Shown: in pieces, positions 19,898 to 31,940 of the stretch
Numbering within the stretch: the first letter of the stretch is position 1
Layout of the letters: each line of letters begins with the position of its first letter
NCBI GenBank assembly: GCA_023014485.1
Contig: JAJOZX010000875.1
Coordinates: 99,501 to 163,500 of the forward strand
Reading direction: 5' to 3'
From: Bathynomus jamesi
Lineage: Eukaryota > Arthropoda > Malacostraca > Isopoda > Cirolanidae
Length of the DNA: 64,000 bases
Notes under the pieces: generated by a model
The model's database searches: none
Told to the model about the DNA's origin: nothing
What the model saw: only the letters and a program-made list of their open reading frames with translations
Made by a program: the position numbers and the translations under genes

Positions 19898-20026
19898 AAT
19901 TTTTTTTCCTTGCCTTGTGGGTTTGCATCATTCATTCATTCATTTCATGGTTTTAATTGTGAAATTCATCCCATATATATATATATATAACACAGTACAT
20001 ATATACATATATAATATATATATATA

Positions 20027-20309
20027 CCTTTGGTTAGCTTCCGCCTGAATTGTTCATTCTGACGAAGGTCAAGCTTTTCACTCCACCTTAGACCTACAGT
20101 TTAACGTGTAATCCGAACCACGCCCCATCAGCAGCCCAGCGTCTTAACCACTAGGCCACCTAGGGTACCCATTTATCTACCAACCACTTTCTTTATTGTG
20201 TGGAAGGATGAACAGCTGGGTTTTGCTGCGCGCCGGCTGCCGTCGGGTCTCGAACCCGGGGCCGATGGATTCGTAGTCAGCAACACTAACCATTACACCA
20301 CCGAGGCGC
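20027..20309 (-). mobile_element. Bipartite tRNA-derived SINE, copy 2
   Basis: Minus-strand copy of the SINE at 14637, with both tRNA-like promoter units and the AACAGCTGGGTTTTGCTGCG body. A short (TA)n tract lies on each side. Confidence 0.7.
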
Positions 20310-20324
20310 AAATACTGTATATAT

Positions 20325-20327
20325 GTA

Positions 20328-20370
<43 letters not shown>

Positions 20371-20604
20371 TCCTGGAGAAATAATTAGAATTATCAGTAA
20401 AAAGTGACTTTTTCCTATTTCTTTGGTCAATTACTGAATTATTAAAAAAACTAATTAAGTTATAGAATATTTCTGTAACCGTACTCTCGGCACCTAAAGT
20501 ACATATATTGAATTTCCAAATGTAACTCTCACAGAAAATGGATGTTAAATAATTAAAAGTTAAATAAATGAGAACAATAAAAACCAAATAAAATAAAACT
20601 GATT
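20325..20604. other. (TA)n tract and AT-rich DNA without a recognised feature
   Basis: (TA)n at 20333-20368, then AT-rich sequence with no motif. Confidence 0.4.
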
Positions 20605-20735
20605 TTGAACCTAATTCTATTTTTTCTTTAATGCAGGAAGGAAGGGCCAAAGTCGAATGCTCTCCCAAAACGCCCTACCCCTTCTTTCCCCAGTCCCGCC
20701 AACATAGAAGGAGAAGAAGAGAGTCGAAATTAAGT
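20605..20735 (-). pseudogene. LINE 3' fragment related to 23380-24760
   Basis: Minus strand reads GEHSTLALPSCIKEKI, close to GHSPLAPPSCIKN at the 3' end of the LINE at 23.4 kb. About 130 bases only, with no catalytic part. Confidence 0.45.
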
Positions 20736-21143
20736 CTTGCATCGTAAAATCTTCTGTTATCAATACCTTAAATGCATCGAAAGTATGTTTAAATTGAAGC
20801 TGAAGGACGAGTGAAAAAAAATAATGAAACTGGAGTATGTCATTATGATTTTATTTCTACTGATTCATTTCTAAAAAAATGAATGACTTCACCTAATGAA
20901 TATTGAAACTGAATTGTTATTATAGTTTTATGATCTCCAAAGACAATTGAATTTTATTTGTCGACTCATTTCTATAAAAAGAATGAAATGACCTATTATA
21001 TATACTGTACAAATAAGTACATATATATATATATATATATCACATATATCACGGTTAATTAATTGATTGTCCATCTAATGAGATTGATGTTTGTGACAGT
21101 TCGCAAATTAATAGTGATATAAGGAAAAAATTACGGTTATATA
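20736..21143. other. No recognisable feature
   Basis: AT-rich; a phrase like ATGAATGACTTCACCTAATG recurs loosely about 100 bases later, suggesting an old tandem duplication. Short (TA)n at 21021-21040. Confidence 0.35.
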
Positions 21144-21660
21144 CTGGGTGGCCCAAAAGATACCTACCAAGTTTAAGCCTTTATTTCACCAAAACTATTG
21201 AGAGTACAAAGATAGTTCAAACGCCATTTAAATCAGCATCTCAAGCCATTTATATGACAGTGTTCGATGTGCTGTCCCTCCACTTCGATCATTTTTCGCA
21301 ACCTACTCATCCCAAAATTCGATACCACGCTGTGGAGAACCTCTGTCGGAATGTCGACGATTTGACGTTCAATCGATGATTTCAGCTCCTCCAAAGTCTT
21401 TGGGTTGCTCTGGTAAACTCTATCTTTAAGATATCCCCACAAAAAGAAGTCACACGGGTTGAGATCAGGCGAATAGGCAGGCCAATCAATGCCGCTTCCA
21501 TAGTGCTTCCGATACCCCAAACCAATGACATTCTCTCCAAACTGATGTTAAAGAAATGGCGTGAGTAGTATAGTGTGTCAGCAAATTTTCATCGAATTCT
21601 ATTCATTCGTTTCGGAGAAAATGTAAGTTCATGTTGGTAGGTACCTTTTGGCCCACCCTG
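21144..21660 (-). mobile_element. Mariner internal-deletion derivative
   Basis: Ends CTGGGTGGCCCAAAAGATAC and, inverted, CAGGGTGGGCCAAAAGGTAC. Only the C-terminal 95 or so residues of a transposase remain on the minus strand (21233-21520): DWPAYSPDLNPCDFFLWGYL, with the third catalytic Asp, through to GQHIEHC. The flanks are TA on the left and TG on the right. Confidence 0.75.
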
Positions 21661-21880
21661 TGTATGTTGAGAAGTTTCATGGAAACATTAAAAAAGATGA
21701 TAGAATCCAGGCAATAATGCTATTAGATATTATGAAACATTATGCACTTACCCAGGAAATCTGTGAAGCCACAAAAAGATAACTTTTTGGTTTTAATTTT
21801 GACAAATAACAATTAGATAATAAATAAATAAAAAGGTAACGCACACAAATTCCTCCGCCCATAACCTAATCGATATACAA

Positions 21881-23352
21881 TTGAAGTTAGCACCCAGAGG
21901 TCTGAAAACGCAGCCCAGAGAGTCAGAAGGAATATTTGAAGGTTTAAATATAAATTCAAAGAAAGTAAATTGGAAAAGTGTAAATGAAGATTTAAAGAAA
22001 GTAAATTGGGAATTGCTACTTCACGAGAAGACTCCAGAACAAATATTATCTATAATAGAAAATGAAACTAAACCTATATTGCCGAAACATGTTCCGAAGA
22101 GACAAAAAAGAAAACGTAGCAAGTTCGAAAGAAAATTCAGGACGCTATTTAGACAAATGAAGCAAACCGTAAAAAATCTCTACAGGTGCAGAACTGAAGC
22201 AAGGAGACTAAAAAAAAACTATACGAAATAGAAGTGAACCTAAGACAAACATTCATCCACAAGACAAACGAGGAGGAAAACAAAGTAGCAGAAAACATAA
22301 AAAATAACTGGAAATACTTATATACGTTTGTGAAAAGAAAAATGCAGTGTAAAGAAAGTATTGATCTAAGTCCAAGAAGGAAGTAGGAAATCCAGATGAA
22401 TTATTTTAACAGTGATACAAATCAACCTAGAACAAATTCGGGGACGAACCTATTAATAGACCCAGAGTTCTTGGAACGAGCTGTAATTAAGGCTCTATCA
22501 CAAAATTCGGCACCAAGGCCAGACACATGGAGTGCCACATCTCTGAGTAAATGGAGTTAAATCGAAAGTCTCAGAGGTCATGAGCTCTATCCCACAAGGT
22601 ATAGTATTAGATCCCTTGCTATTCATAATAATGATTGCAGAAATTGATGCGGATGTTAATGACAGTATTGTATCATGTTTCTCAGATGGCACAAAACTAT
22701 GCAAGGAAATATTGAACGAAGATGACACAGACAAATTACAAAATGACATTGAAACGTTATTCAAGTGGGCAGAAGACAACAATATGAAGGCCAACGAATA
22801 AAAAATCCAATTTCTAAGATATGGTGATAACAAGGTGCTACAGAATGAAGGGTACAAAACTTTCCAAGCCAAACAGATAACACCAAACCCACAAGTCAGG
22901 GATCTTGGAGTAATAATGTCATCAGATGCAGAATTCAGAGAGCACTATAACATTAAAATTACAACAGCTAGAAGAATAATAGGAATCATCTGGAGGAGCT
23001 TCCACAGCAGAAAAGTAAACATCATGCTAAAATTATGGAAGAGTCTGGTCCTACCAATAATTAAGTATTGCTCAGTTCTCACAAACCCATACAGAAAGCG
23101 AGACACTGCAAACATAGAAGCCATAGAAAGGACTTTTACGTCTAAGATAGAGAATAATTTCATTAACCAGCTGCACAGGTTCCTGTGCAAAGTCCCTGAG
23201 CAGCTGTGGCTGGCTACGAGGGCAGTAGGAGATCGGAAAGCAATTTCCTCCCCCAACAAATCCCGCAAATGAGGCGCGATGCTGCAGAGTGGTCGACTTC
23301 AGGTCGATCCTGAACCGTCTTTCAAACCCTCATAAAGTATCATAAAGTATAA
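21881..23352 (+). mobile_element. Degraded LINE, family N (CR1/L2-like)
   Basis: Plus-strand coding relics in order: a basic linker (VNWELLLHEKTPEQILSII; about 21881-22400), PEFLERAVIKALSQNSAPRP near 22470, then after a deletion SSIPQGIVLDPLLFIIMI (motif B), CFSDGTKLCKEI in place of the FADDT block (22580-22800), and the thumb (QVRDLGVIMSSDAEF and SLVLPIIKYCSVLTNPY; 22835-23150). The 3' end carries FINQLHRFLCKVPEQ and a tail of repeated CATAAAGTAT units. Catalytic DD is lost (SDG). Further copies: 44500-45390 and 52085-52300. Confidence 0.7.
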
Positions 23353-23379
23353 GGTTAAAATAACGTTATATTGGTAAAA

Positions 23380-24770
23380 TACAGTGCACTCAGCATTCAG
23401 AATATATACAGTATATATATTTTTTATGCAGGAAGGAGGGGCCAAGGGCGAATGCCCCCAAAAAGCGCTGCACAATAGAAGAAAAAGAGAGCCAAAATCA
23501 AAGTTCAGAGTTTTGGAGATACTTAGACACTTTGCGTTTGAAAGATTGGAGGTTATAGACATGGGAAAAAATGGATTGAGGAAGGTTGTTCCAGAGTTGA
23601 CCGGTTGAATAGAAGAAAGATTGAAATACCGATAAACCCTTGCGTTAGAGGGTTGGACAGAAAAGGAGTGAGAAAGTTTAGAAAGTCTGGTGCTGCGCGC
23701 TCTTCTTAAAGGAGGCATGCAGTTAGAGTTCAGAAGAGCAGTGTCTGTTATAATAGCGATAGTAAAGACAGAGTGAGGCAACATTGCGGCAAAAAGACGG
23801 ATTGAAGACAGTGAGTAAGAAGCGGGGAATTGATGAGAAGAAAAGCCTTTGATTCCACCCGGTCAAGTACGGCTGTGTGGGCTGAGCCACCCCATACATG
23901 AGAAGCATACTCTATACAGGGGCGGACAAGACCCCTGTACAGAGACAGGAACTGAGTGGGGGTGAAGAAACTGTGGAGGCGGTACAGCACACCTAACCTC
24001 TTAGAAGATGTTTTGGAAAGAGAGTATATGTGATCTTTCCAGGAAAGATCACGAGAAAAGGAAACACCAAGAATGTTAAGAGAAGAGGAAGGATTGAGTT
24101 GTGTATTGTTGAAGGTAAGGGGATAGTCGTGTGGAAGATTGTGACGAGTAGACAGATGGAGGAACTGAGTTTTTGAGGCATTGAAAGCCACAAGGTTTCC
24201 TTTGCCCCAATCAGAGATGGCAGATGGCACAGTTTTGCAGAATGAAGGAATTTTTGGCTAGTCGAAGAACAGATTTTGCACGATTCCGGGCAGAAATATA
24301 AGCTAAGTGAGAGTCAGGAGTTGGATGGCCACGGTACCTTCTGAAAGACTCCTCTCTGTCGCGGATAGCATTAGAACAAGTAAAGTTAAACCAAGGTTTT
24401 TTTTGTATTAGTAGTAGGAATAGAATATGGAATGTACGCCTCCATGCCCGAGAGAATCACCTCTGTGATGCGCTCAGCACATTCGGAAAGGCCCCGGCCA
24501 CGGAAGCAGTAATCATTCCATGGGAAATCAAAGACGTACTGCCTAAGAGCCTCCCAATCAGCGGCGCCAAAGTGCCAAAGGTACCTCCTTTTGGAAGGAT
24601 CCAAAGGCCGAATTGGAGGATAGGATAGGAAACAGATATAAGATTGTGATCGGAGGAGCCCAACGGAGAAAAAAATTTGAGAGAGTAAGGAGGATGAGAG
24701 GTAAAAAATAAATCTAGAATGTTAAGCCTATATCCAAGGCGATCGGGGATATGAGTAGGGTGCTGTACAA
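23380..24770 (-). mobile_element. Degraded LINE (I/Jockey-like)
   Basis: Reading 5' to 3' on the minus strand: the end of an endonuclease domain ([15 protein letters not shown] near 24650), a linker ([17 protein letters not shown]...), a deletion of most of the reverse transcriptase, then VAFNASKTQFLHLSTRHN and NILGVSFSRDLSWKDHI, LYRGLVRPCIEYASHVWGG and a tail ending APPSCIKN at about 23424. The YXDD motif is gone. A related 3' scrap is at 20605-20735. Confidence 0.7.
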
Positions 24771-24779
24771 TCTATACAA

Positions 24780-24790
24780 TTGTACAATGT

Positions 24791-24857
<67 letters not shown>
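24780..24857. repeat. (CA)n(TA)n compound microsatellite
   Basis: (CA) repeat about 24788-24808 running into (TA)n to 24857. Confidence 0.85.
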
Positions 24858-24858
<1 letters not shown>

Positions 24859-24862
24859 CAAC

Positions 24863-25120
24863 CAATGTCTAAAATTAGGCACTTTATAAATTGACTGAAA
24901 TTTTAGGTAATTTGTCAAATACTCAATTTACTAAATGCCTAATTAAACCTAACCTTACCATGAATTTTTAGGTAACATATTGGGAAATACCAGTGGGCAT
25001 GCATGTGCAGCATTACCAAAAAGGTTAGGCGAGGCTAGGTCAGGTTTTGTGTGTATCACCAATTTAACACACTACCTGAATTTCAGTCAATTTATAAGTT
25101 ACCTAATTTTAATATTGACT
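24863..25120. mobile_element. Imperfect palindromic MITE
   Basis: The left side ATGTCTAAAATTAGGCACTT...TTGACTGAAATT faces, inverted, GTCAATATTAAAATTAGGTA...TTGACTGAAATT. Inverted repeats of about 40 bases enclose a centre with several CCTAACC/GGTTAGG motifs. No coding capacity. Confidence 0.5.
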
Positions 25121-25517
25121 CTAACATATATACTGTGTGTATATATATACACACACCCACACAATGATGTTTTTCTTTTTATTGAATAATTAATTTACAC
25201 GAAGACTCATTTTAAACCCTGAAATGATATTGATATCAATATCGAAATTTAATTAAATCTTAATTAATGCAATTTCTCTCTTTGTAGATCTAAAAATAAA
25301 CTTTCCTTGCTTTTTACTGTTGGGTATATCACTAAAATTCACACTCTATATTTTCTATAACGAAATTAATTTGCTTCACAAACAGTATGCTATAAATTGG
25401 ACTATATATTTACGTGAATACACTCTAAATTTGGTCCTTCATGATTACTTCATAAGTAATGCACGTAAACTTTTGCTGTACTTTTGGCAACTAAAATACA
25501 TCCATTATTTTATGTAA

Positions 25518-25560
<43 letters not shown>

Positions 25561-26040
25561 CAAGGTGTATTCATAAACTGCATATATATATATCTATATA
25601 TATTTATGCATAAAATAATGGAGATTCAATAGATGTACCTTAGATGCCAAGACAAATAGACAAATAGTGTATTACTTACAGTAGCCCAAAAGTACCAAAT
25701 TCAGACCGTATATGGAAAGGTTTCACGTTTGTAATAACTGTTATTGAGTTATTTAATGGGAATATTAGCAAAGAAGAATGGCCACACACCTGTCACACTC
25801 TTTATTCTTATCTTACGCATCTTTAACTGCAACCAATATTTCTCTACCAGATTTACATCAGACTTATCGTATGTAACCATTTATTGCCAAAAAGATGTAC
25901 GGGAAAATTTGCGTACTGAATGTTATATATAACATATATGTGTGAAATATATGTTATATATATATATATATATATGAAAAAAAGATTTTCACGTAATTAT
26001 ATGTATCTACTGAAACATTCATATAAACAACTCTTTGTCC
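25121..26040. other. No gene seen; microsatellites
   Basis: AT-rich sequence with a (CA)n(TA)n tract at 25517-25560 and a short (TA)n tract at 25955-25975. GGTCTGAATTTGGTAC... near 25680 resembles the complement of TTTGGTCCTTCATG near 25430 only weakly. Nothing else recognised. Confidence 0.4.
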
Positions 26041-26049
26041 CAGAAAACT

Positions 26050-26840
26050 ATACTTCTTTTTAACATTTTCTGTACAGACAGAAGAGGAGGTGGCATCCAA
26101 AGATACATAAAAAAATACCATCAAAGCAACACAAACATTGATCCATTTTGTACGAGTATTATGGAACCTCTTATCGAAATAAGAGCTATAAATCTCTCTT
26201 TCGACATACCACTCTTAAGATACTGAGTGATACATAACATACAGACCACCCAAGAAAAATGTAAATAGCAATATAAGCACCTTGCAGAATTTAATCTTAA
26301 GAGCTCGCGTATTTTCATCACCAAGGATTTTAATATAGATTTAGTAAAAATAGGGAGAGACTGACCGTTAAATCATTATGGAACACATTGATTAGCCAAG
26401 ACTACAGAACGTAACTAGATCGACATTCCCCATTACTGACCTTACCAAATCTTCTTTTATCGACCATATATGGTCAGATATAGGTTCACAATACATACAT
26501 GACGCAGGGATACTCCTTTCAGGTATAACTGACCACCTCCCAAGTTAACAGAAGATTTGGTAAGGTCGGTATGGGGGTGTGTTGGCCTTGTTACGTAGGT
26601 CTTATATCCTTGGCTGAGCATTGTGTTCTATAATGATTCGGCAATGCAGTTTATCCCTATTTTCATTTGGTCTATATTAAAGTCTCCGAGGATGAAAGAG
26701 CGCGAGCTCTTTAGGGATTGATAACTGATTAGATCCTGTAAGGTATAAATGTAGTTATTTACGCTACCGTTAGTTGGTGCGTATATTGCCAGTATGTTGA
26801 GAGGTTTTGTCAAGAGTAAGATACACAGCATATGTTTCAA
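26050..26840. mobile_element. Two LINE endonuclease fragments in head-to-head inversion
   Basis: Plus strand 26256-26546 reads SSRIFITKDFNIDLVKIGRD, FIDHIWSDIGS and GILLSGITDHLP; minus strand 26547-26840 reads LNILAIYAPTNGSVNNYI and SSRSFILGDFNIDQMKIGIN. GDFN and SGITDH are AP-endonuclease motifs. Both pieces meet at TTAACAGAAGATTTGGTAAG, which complements CTTACCAAATCTTCTTTTA at about 26444. They belong to one family but are several substitutions apart. Confidence 0.6.
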
Positions 26841-27023
26841 TGTGGGGTTCTACTGTACAGAGTGGGACAATTTTTGTACATTTTATGGTACACTTATTTT
26901 TTTATATATAGGAATGCCACCGTCTCTTCTTTCTCTGCGCGGAAATTGTCACAAAATGTATAATAGCTCTCTAAAGGAAAAAGATGTTTATACGAATTCC
27001 TTATGAAGCTTTCCGTGAGCGTA

Positions 27024-27069
27024 ATTATTTTTAATTAAATGTAATTAATTACATTTAATTAAAAATAAT
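27024..27069. repeat. Perfect 46-bp palindrome
   Basis: ATTATTTTTAATTAAATGTAATT followed directly by its exact complement, with no loop. It could form a cruciform or be the junction of an inverted duplication. No protein motif nearby. Confidence 0.75.
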
Positions 27070-27470
27070 GTATCTTTGAGACCATGATGATGTTTATCAA
27101 GGCTTCTAATACTAAGGTTCAAAAGTGGTAAATGACCATCATTCGGTTTTGTGTTGAGATCGTTAATAGACAGGTATTTTGAATCTTTATGAATGAAATT
27201 GGTACCAATAAAATCGATCGACCCACGAGGATGGGCACGTGTTGGGATTTTAAGAAATGTGCGATAGACAGTGGATTTGGGTGAATGAGAGAATGTATAA
27301 AACAATAAAATTTGAAAGAGAGAAAGGAAAAACGCGTGATTAGTATATGAAGGAAAGATAAGAGTAACAATTTAATGAGGATGAAGGGAGATAAATTATA
27401 AGTGGAGCTCATTGGCATCATAATAACCATATATACACGTAGAATACAATTTGATTTCTTAGTGAAGTGC
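27070..27470 (-). other. Possible coding relic, family not recognised
   Basis: The minus strand stays open for 86 codons (HSPKSTVYRTFLKIPTRAHP, SIDFIGTNFIHKDSKYLSIN, NDGHLPLLNLSIRSLDKHHH) with unbiased residue use. No motif tells me what it is. It may be part of a mobile element. Confidence 0.25.
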
Positions 27471-27477
27471 GGGAGAA

Positions 27478-27514
<37 letters not shown>

Positions 27515-27539
27515 CGTGCGTGTGTGTGTTTGTTGTTTT

Positions 27540-28492
27540 CAGTGATGGGCATCGTTACATTTAAATCTGCTGCGTTACCGTTACTCGTTACATGAATAAA
27601 ATGGACGTGCGTTACCGTTAAATCGTTCCATTCGAAACTGGCTCTCGGTGTTACCTTTACTCGTTACATGTAGTGTCGTTACATCTGACTAACAGTATTT
27701 GAAGCAGAGGTTAATATTATATACCGCAAGCATGTCATTCCTTTTCTAAGAAACCCAAACAATGTTATGGATGTCGATCAGGTCACACTTCTGCACGATA
27801 AGGCCCCCTGCTTTAAGGTATTAGCCACTCAACAGTTGTTGCGGAACCATGAGATCGATTTCTTTGGAAATGAAGAATGTCCAGGAAATTCTCCTGACCT
27901 GAACGTCTGTGAACACATTGGATCAGTTATAAAGGACAAGGTTAAATGTCTCTCGTTTCAAGAACCAGCAGCAAATCGATTTTCGAAGGATACAATGACG
28001 CAACACATTGAAACTGTTTTGGCAAATTTGCGTAACAATCAAGATCTATTCACGTCACTTTTGGCAAGCTACCCAAAGCGAATTGAGGCTGTCTTGGAAG
28101 CCAATGGCGGGAACACCAAGTTTTAATTGTTTCTCATTAAATGCAGGATTAAATTCTCTTTTGTAAAGTATGTTTAGTATGTTTAGGCCATGGACGGGGG
28201 GGGGGCCAAGGTTTATTGGAGCCCCGTACATAGTGACATCGCGTCTGTCTTCATAAATGTCTTACGCAGTTTTACTCTCATTTCTGTAAGTACTAATGTT
28301 TTTCATTGTCGTTATTCGTTCTCTGGCCAGTAACGAGTAACGAAAAAAAATTCCGTTACATTTAAAAATTTGCCCATTGCGTTACCGTTATTTCGTTTTA
28401 CTTAGAAATTTCTCTGCGTTACCCTTACTCGTTACAAATGTAATGTTCGTTACGTAACGCCGTTACATGTAACGCGTTACTGCCCATCTTTA
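27540..28492. mobile_element. hAT-like element ends around a Tc1-type relic
   Basis: Left end CAGTGATGGGCATCGTTACA and right end GTAACGCGTTACTGCCCATC are inverted repeats rich in GTTAC/GTAAC, a layout seen in hAT elements. Inside is a DD37E transposase fragment unrelated to hAT, so one element has inserted into another. The exact outer limit on the right is uncertain by a few bases. Confidence 0.5.
27767..28126 (+). pseudogene. Tc1/mariner DD37E transposase, C-terminal part
   Basis: LLHDKAPCFK carries the second catalytic Asp and SPDLNVCEHIGSVIKDKV the catalytic Glu; I count 37 residues between them (DD37E). The N-terminal DNA-binding domain and first Asp are missing. The remaining 119 residues are open to a stop after ANGGNTKF. 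Confidence 0.65.
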
Positions 28493-29165
28493 GTTATTTT
28501 CTTTTCTTTGTATTTAGTAAATAAATCTCCTAAAGAATTCCCAGATTTTTATATTCTTAATATTAGAATAAAAAACACGTGGTTGAACTCGAACCCAAGG
28601 TTTGCAAAACAGTCCATTACATTAAAAAAAACTTACAAAATGCAAAAAAAAAGTTTTCCTAAAGAAGTATAAACTCAAAGTAAAAAAAGAAATTAACGCC
28701 TTAATACTAAAGTAAACGCTATAAACAATGAAACAACATTGAAACAACATTGAAACCTCATTAACGAAGCGATTAATGAAAAAAAATGGAAGATCTTTAA
28801 CCCTGAAAACTAATATTTCATAATGAATCTATTACAGATACAACAAATATTATAAGCACATTGTGAGTATCTGCAAATCTTATAATTTCCACGCTTTTTA
28901 TTATATTGTTTGTTTCAGTTATTATATTTATTTATTTTTAAGTTTACGTTTAGAAAATATTTTATTTACTGCTTCCTGTGTTTCACTCTTCCTCCCAAAA
29001 TAGTGTTTGAAATGCATGTTTGTTACGAGAAAGTTACACATGCGGAAGTTACTCACAAAAGAATTGACGGGAACTTTAAAGGGCAAAATTACGTTAAGCA
29101 AAGTTAAACGTAAGTTACTTCAAAGTTACTGACAAAAAAATTATGTTGTTATGCAGGAGTTACAC
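28493..29165. other. AT-rich DNA, perhaps the linker of a decayed LINE
   Basis: Around 28560-28800 the plus strand reads short lysine-rich stretches like the region between endonuclease and reverse transcriptase in LINEs, but with many stops. A tandem AACATTGAAAC lies near 28730. Not confidently assigned. Confidence 0.25.
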
Positions 29166-29169
29166 GAAC

Positions 29170-29560
29170 AGTAATTTGAGTTCACGGAGTGCCTCAAGGG
29201 AGCCTCTTGGTACCAATCACATTCCTTCTTTACATAAATGACTTGCACCGATCATTGACTGACTCGTCCTATTACCAGTAAACAGATGATACGCATGGCA
29301 ATCCTTATCCAGACACGGACTTATTGCCACTCAAAAATACTACCAAAATTAAAATCCAAGGAATATATTTAGGGCTTAATACCCGCAAGTTATCTTTAAA
29401 TATAAAAATCCCAGTTTATAGCCTTTACAAAAATGAAAAAGACGACCCCCGTAAACTTAGATATAAATTCAATTGCTATAATATAAAACGAGTGAGGTCG
29501 TTCAAACTTTCCATCCTTTGGAACAGTTTCTATAAAGAGACGAGAAGAATCTAACACGCT
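29170..29560 (+). pseudogene. LINE reverse transcriptase relic
   Basis: Reads GVPQGSLLVPITFLLYINDL (motif B), then a stop and TDDTH where YADD-T would be, then after a deletion a C-terminal block with SFKLSILWNSFYKETRRI. It may belong with the endonuclease pieces at 26 kb. Non-functional. Confidence 0.5.
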
Positions 29561-29969
29561 TAAAAGCGTCCATTATAAAGTAAAAGATTAATATATTAAA
29601 TCATATAACCCTATTCTGTCACCTGCTTCCATTCCAACTTTCTTCAATCTTTCCCGTCACTCTATACACCAATTACAATTAAAATAAGTAATTTTAGTTT
29701 TGTTTAATATCAAAGCATTTAATATTATACATATAAAGAGGCGGGGTCACCGGCTTGACCTTCCTGTGAAGAGAGACCAACGCACGGAACTGCAACGAGG
29801 TTAAATTTTATATTCCCAGAAAAAGAATGTCTGCTAAATCTTAGCTCAAATTTATCTGTACAGAGGGTTGACAAAAGTAAATGGACACCTTCGGGTTTTT
29901 TTTTTTCCATAGTTTTTGATTCGATAATAAAAGTCAGTAAATAATAAAAAAATTTACTGAACCAATATA

Positions 29970-30875
29970 CAGGGCGTCCCGAAAAAATGTATACACACTT
30001 TAAATAATTATAAAGGCAGTGTTTATTAAAATACATTTCATTTTCAAAATGTAATAGAATCTACAGACATTATTTAATTGTTTTGTCAACGCCTGTTTTC
30101 AAACTGACGTCCGTTCTGGTCCAGGTACTGCTGATAACGCGAAGCAATGGAATCGCAAACATCACGAAACATTTCGTTTGGTATTTGTGTGCATTCTCGT
30201 TCAATGGCTGCTCTCAATTCAGCGACTGTTGCAGGTTTTATAGCGTAGACTTTGTCTTTTAAGTATCCCCATAAAAAAAAGTCTAGTGGTGTGAGGTCTG
30301 GTGAACGCGGAGGGTATTCTACGAAACCCCTTCGTCCAATCCACATCCACATCGTGCCAAGTACCACTCGCAATACTCCACTCTTCGGTCCGGATCATCT
30401 TCATTAATAGCATGTACTAATCTTGGAATGTAACTTTTCCATTGACAGCGCTTCAAAATGCGTTGGACAGACGATTCTGAAATTCCTACCTCACGACTCG
30501 CTTGCCGCACAGATTTTCTTGGACTTTGGTGATACGTTTCCAGTACTCTTTCTTGCTTTGTGGGGCTTGTCGATGTCCGTGGTCTTCCGGAACGCTTCTT
30601 GTGGACATTCTGAACAGTTCCATCGGCTTCAAACTTATCTCTAATTCGAGTGATGGTAAGTCGCGTTGGTGGATCTGTTTGAAACTCCCTCCTAAACTGT
30701 CTTTGCACTTCAACTGCGTTTTCACACTTCCAGTAGCATTTTAGAATGAATTTCCTTTGTTCAAAGCTTAGTCTGACTGCCATTATTAATTCTAATGGGT
30801 TTAACTTGGAAAGAAAGAAACATCAATTGAGCTATCAGCTGTTAAAGTGTGTATACATTTTTTTGGGACGCCCTG
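29970..30875 (-). mobile_element. Mariner DD41D-group deletion derivative, copy G
   Basis: A 906-bp element with ends CAGGGCGTCCCGAAAAAATG and, inverted, CAGGGCGTCCCAAAAAAATG, flanked by TA on both sides. The transposase lies on the minus strand and has an internal deletion. Its near-identical twin is at 43590-44494 in the opposite orientation with the same deletion, so this deleted form itself has been mobile. Confidence 0.9.
30086..30783 (-). pseudogene. DD41D-group transposase with internal deletion
   Basis: Begins [20 protein letters not shown] at 30783 with two helix-turn-helix domains ([20 protein letters not shown] and [20 protein letters not shown]) and keeps [17 protein letters not shown]. 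The deletion near 30350 removes the first and second catalytic Asp. After it, in another frame, come [20 protein letters not shown] with the third Asp and a full C-terminus ending RQFENRR. It may bind its terminal repeats but cannot cut. Confidence 0.85.
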
Positions 30876-30899
30876 TATTTAAAGTAGTGTTGTTTTCCC

Positions 30900-31908
30900 C
30901 TTTGGAGTTTATAAAAGTGACACACGTTCTGGCATTCCATTGATGAGCTTTTCCATTTGTTCTTAAGAACAATCATCGTGGTGTCTGTTTACACTTGTCA
31001 ACACCCTGTATATATAAATACACGTAATCTACAATTACGCATCTAGGTTTTTTTTTATGCTATCTTATACAGCACTGAACATCAACAGCCATCGTTTTTT
31101 GTACATAAGGTCACGTAAGTGAATATGCATGTACGCTTCACCATATTCACTCGCGTAACTTTATAAACACCCTGTACTTCGCTTGCAAACGACAGTTTTA
31201 TTCTATATATTGTACGTGTAGGAAATCATTTTACTGATCCTTTTTTATGTATTTCTTGACACAACCATTGCGTGTTCCTCGTACATGAATGAAGAGAACA
31301 AAATATGTAAATAAGCAATCTTTAATGACACGATAGATATTTCATACGAAAAGGTACAATATGCATAAAGGTACTGTATAATTTTAGTAATGTATAATTT
31401 GATTAAAAATAACAAATATTATTAATATAATAATAAAAAATATATATATATATTAAATATTTTTTATGCTCTCCTTTAAAGTTTTTATTAACGAAACTTA
31501 ATTAAGCGATTCTAGTGTTATAAAACTATTAAATCTTCAGTATCTATTAATTCCTCCACCCACCCCGCCCCCCAAAAAATTATGAATGTACGCTCCGTGA
31601 CATGCGCAGTTCATTTTTTTCCTCTCTGATATATTTGCAGGCAGAATTCGTGCGCAGTAGCTATCTCGAAATGACATGCGTGTCTGTAATTGAAACTGAA
31701 ATGGCAGCTGCTTGTCGTAAAATGAGACTTCTGTAATGCAAATTGAAATTAGTTTATTAAAACGCTACATTAGTTTCCCCTACTTGGTCTCTAGTTACGT
31801 AAAACGAGTTTAATGGCGACACTGTAAAACATCGATAATCGCTAAAAATATGCCAACTTTAAATGATTCATTGTCACGCTGTCAAATGGAATAATGATAA
31901 TAATAATG

Positions 31909-31940
<32 letters not shown>

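Larger units (their letters stand above)
18719..19975 (-). mobile_element. Penelope-like element PLE-B, 5'-truncated with inverted ends
   Basis: A second Penelope family, distinct from PLE-A in sequence but alike in architecture. About 110 bases of terminal sequence lie inverted at both ends (18741-18845 and 19800-19930), each with a hammerhead motif. The right cap is fused to a body that starts just after the reverse transcriptase, at YVHFYSDHHPSVKSSIFSA. A MITE (18848-19049) is inserted in the 3' UTR. (TA)n tracts flank both sides. Confidence 0.8.

Noticed and set aside
22498..22872. Minus-strand frame opposite the LINE
   Set aside because: It is the shadow of the plus-strand reverse transcriptase relic.
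29725..30036. 103-codon minus-strand frame beside mariner copy G
   Set aside because: It crosses the element's terminal repeat into AT-rich flank and has no motif.
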